NCBI GenBank assembly: GCA_025936275.1
Contig: JAICTR010000149.1
Span: forward strand, 1-7,097
Reading direction: 5' to 3'
Length of the DNA stretch: 7,097 nt
Source of the DNA: Burkholderiales bacterium
GTDB taxonomy: Bacteria; Pseudomonadota; Gammaproteobacteria; Burkholderiales; Usitatibacteraceae
Each line of letters begins with the position of its first letter. The stretch's first letter is position 1. Below are positions 6,501 to 7,097 of the stretch, piece by piece. The position numbers and the translations under genes are program-made. The notes under the pieces were generated by a model that was not told the DNA's origin, did no database searches, and saw nothing but the letters and a program-made list of their open reading frames with translations.

Positions 6501-7097
6501 TTCACGCGCCCGCCGCGCTCGAAGACGCGGAAGATGTCCGCCGGCGGCACCGTCTCCCACGCCGGCAGCGCCGTCACCGAGGCGAGGATGCCCTTCGACA
6601 CCATGTGTGCATCGGGCTTCACCGGATTCACGAGCGAGGCGGCGCCGCCCTCGCGCGTGTACGCCTCGCCCAGGAGCGAGCGCTTCATCGGCATCACGCC
6701 GTTGTTGTAGGCGGCCGCGCCCCAGAACATCGCGGTGGTCGCCATGAGGCTGCGCTCGGAGGCCTGCACGATCGAAAGGTGGCACGCGCCGCACGCCTCG
6801 CGCGCCACGCGCAAATCGCCCGGGTTCATGAAGCGCACGAACTCGGGGCTTTCGTGGTTGAGCAGCGTGTAAGTGCGCGGCGGCGTGGCGCTCGACGGCC
6901 AGTTCCACGCCTTCTCGTGGCGCGGCAGCACGTGCGCGCGGCGCATCGCGGCGATGTAATCCGGGTCGTGCCGCGTGAGCCCGCGCGCCACGTGCACCGT
7001 CGCGTCGCCGCCGTGGCAATCGGTGCAGCCGAGGATCACGCCGGGATTGCGATGCATCGTGGCTTGGTCGGTCGCGGTGTGGCAGCTGATGCAGCCG
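3539..7097 (-). CDS. Decaheme-or-larger cytochrome c fused to C-terminal LVIVD beta-propeller (5' partial)
   Basis: 1185 residues are visible. The reading frame runs off the right edge, and a CISCH heme site lies upstream of the first in-window Met (7057), so that Met is not the start; the signal peptide and true start are outside. Ten CXXCH sites begin at visible residues 2, 24, 102, 273, 330, 466, 493, 604, 615 and 721. The pair at 604/615 is separated by only six residues. Gaps of 140-170 residues between some sites leave room for substrate-binding or structural folds. From about 813 to 1110 there are about six repeats of the 'GLxVVDVxxPxxPRLV' type (for example GLAIVDIERPEHPRLV and GLEVVDVTVP), the signature of LVIVD-repeat propellers. 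A 40-residue tail ends in VKDAP. Probable role: a periplasmic or cell-surface electron-transfer protein or reductase, with the propeller used for docking or binding. It is translationally linked to the five-heme cytochrome downstream, which is probably a redox partner. Without the N-terminus, a lipoprotein anchor cannot be excluded. The substrate is unknown. Confidence 0.93.
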   Translation of the reverse strand, partial: GCISCHTATDQATMHRNPGVILGCTDCHGGDATVHVARGLTRHDPDYIAAMRRAHVLPRHEKAWNWPSSATPPRTYTLLNHESPEFVRFMNPGDLRVAREACGACHLSIVQASERSLMATTAMFWGAAAYNNGVMPMKRSLLGEAYTREGGAASLVNPVKPDAHMVSKGILASVTALPAWETVPPADIFRVFERGGRVNASQFPEVGLPNASGSLARLDEPGRPDIRQSNRGPGTGSRVAIPVLNVTKTRLNDPTLWFLGTEDQPGDYRSSGCSACHVIYANDNDPAHSAGYAHYGHSGTSASADPTIPRAERGHPLRHELTRAIPSSQCMVCHMHQPNVFVNSYYGTIMWDYESDAPAMWPKEQRHPSAEEALAILERNPEEAAIRGLWGAEKFLENVAKLNPKLKDTQFADYHGHGWNFRYVFKRDRHGALLDKENRVVADDDPAKFRKAVHLESIHLEYGFQCVDCHFARDMHGTGHIYGEVAAAIEIDCADCHGTADHYPTLRTSGPAAPPGGTDLSLLRTEDGRRRFVWRDGKLYQRSAVYPDREWEVTLVKDTVTPGNPHYNPKAARAKLMHAGASGRRGEWGTGAKEYAHSNDKMTCFTCHLSWTTSCAGCHLPIQANWKTARRHYEGGETRNFATYNPQVARSDMFQLGRHGSAKGGRIAPIRSSSALVLSSTNANREHIYVQQAPISSSGFSSQAFAPHYPHTERKTETKGCSDCHVSAANDNNAIMAQLLLQGTGFVNFVGLNAWLGEAGHVEAVRVTEWDEPQAVIGSYLQRYAYPDDYAAHGKRGMRLEEAHAHGSGGPVRCIALRGEYLYAAEGRGGLRVYDVASIANKGVSQRIVTAPFSPLGDDTHVASRDAACVALPTDQPIDPARNRNAVLRAQNEEQAMHPIYSYAVVADAEEGLILVNVETLADGEPRNNFLERAVTWNPDGVLDGARHVTLAGDDAYVATPRGIAIVSLADPRRPRLVAQVALPGARASALQFRYLFVAADAGLEVVDVTVPEKARLVPAARVPLADAQRVYLARTYAYVAAGREGLAIVDIERPEHPRLVDKFTAGGKIADARDVVVGSTNASLFAYVADGRGALEVIQLTAPDTQPRFYGFSPAPRPALVAWRETRSAALALARGLDRDRAVDETGGQVAVFGRVGSRPFTLEEQRKLYLAPDGGVWTVKDAP
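3549..3553 (-). promoter_or_regulatory. Ribosome binding site AAGGA for the five-heme cytochrome
   Basis: AAGGA lies nine bases before the ATG at 3539, within the final codons (Val-Lys-Asp-Ala-Pro) of the large cytochrome gene. It supports the start that places a signal peptide at the N-terminus, as against the far longer open frame upstream. Confidence 0.65.
3786..4620 (-). repeat. LVIVD-type protein repeats (about six copies) within the large cytochrome
   Basis: Repeated beta-strand units are visible in the translation: GLRVYDVAS (about 4579-4615), GLILVNVETL (about 4333-4370), GIAIVSLADP (about 4180-4210), GLEVVDVTVP (about 4063-4097), GLAIVDIERP (about 3933-3965) and ALEVIQLTAP (about 3786-3820). 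Each is preceded by a 'YAYVAAG/YLFVAAD'-like strand, and several are followed by 'PRLV'. Known LVIVD repeats fold as propeller blades of secreted or surface proteins. The repeats are diverged at the DNA level, so this is an old protein repeat and not a recent duplication. The blade count of six is what I can see; a seventh, diverged blade is possible in the 4400-4560 or 3660-3780 stretch. Confidence 0.8.

Noticed and set aside
5448..7019. A 523-codon minus-strand open frame overlapping the large cytochrome
   Set aside because: It is an out-of-frame shadow, Arg/Ala/Pro-rich with no CXXCH motifs, whereas the true frame has ten.
3539..7097. Identity as NrfA, octaheme tetrathionate reductase or hydroxylamine oxidoreductase
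   Set aside because: There is no CXXCK site as in NrfA, and the heme number and propeller fusion do not match these enzymes. The sequence read by eye gives no basis for a named enzyme.
1..7097. CRISPR array, tRNA/rRNA gene, insertion sequence or intrinsic terminator
   Set aside because: I saw no regularly spaced direct repeats, RNA gene signature, transposase motif, or GC-hairpin followed by a T-run on either strand. The window is coding throughout.

Overview
The window is a high-GC (roughly two-thirds G+C by eye, with strong G/C preference at third codon positions), gene-dense bacterial segment. It is coding almost end to end on the minus strand. It holds three genes in one tightly packed transcription unit, read from right to left: a very large multiheme cytochrome c fused to an LVIVD-type beta-propeller (3539-7097, 5' end outside the window), a smaller secreted multiheme cytochrome c (2211-3539), and a cytoplasmic multidomain oxidoreductase (1-2214, 3' end outside the window). 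The first two genes share one base (TGATG) and the last two share four (ATGA). Each downstream start has a Shine-Dalgarno sequence inside the end of the preceding gene. There is no intergenic space, and I saw no RNA gene, mobile element, CRISPR array or terminator.

The first protein shows ten CXXCH heme sites in its visible N-terminal 725 residues, then about six 'G-L-x-[IV]-V-[DN]' repeats typical of LVIVD propellers. The second has a Sec signal peptide, one unusual CX4CH site and four CXXCH sites, then a heme-free helical C-terminal region. The third joins, in order, a two-dinucleotide-fold flavoprotein reductase that lacks the thioredoxin-reductase CxxC, two cyclic-nucleotide-binding (Crp/PKA-like) domains, and a DmsB/NrfC-like polyferredoxin domain of which three [4Fe-4S] motifs are visible before the window ends.

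Inference: the operon looks like a respiratory or extracytoplasmic electron-transfer system. Two exported cytochromes would handle electrons outside the cytoplasmic membrane, while a cytoplasmic pyridine-nucleotide/flavin/iron-sulfur enzyme, possibly gated by a cyclic nucleotide, connects to or regulates the pathway. The membrane component that would link the two sides is not in the window. The terminal substrate cannot be read from the sequence.

The organism is probably a high-GC proteobacterium or similar Gram-negative with a rich cytochrome c complement; a betaproteobacterium or myxobacterium-like lineage would fit, but this is a weak guess. The reductase/cyclic-nucleotide/ferredoxin fusion and its pairing with a cytochrome-propeller fusion are the most notable content.
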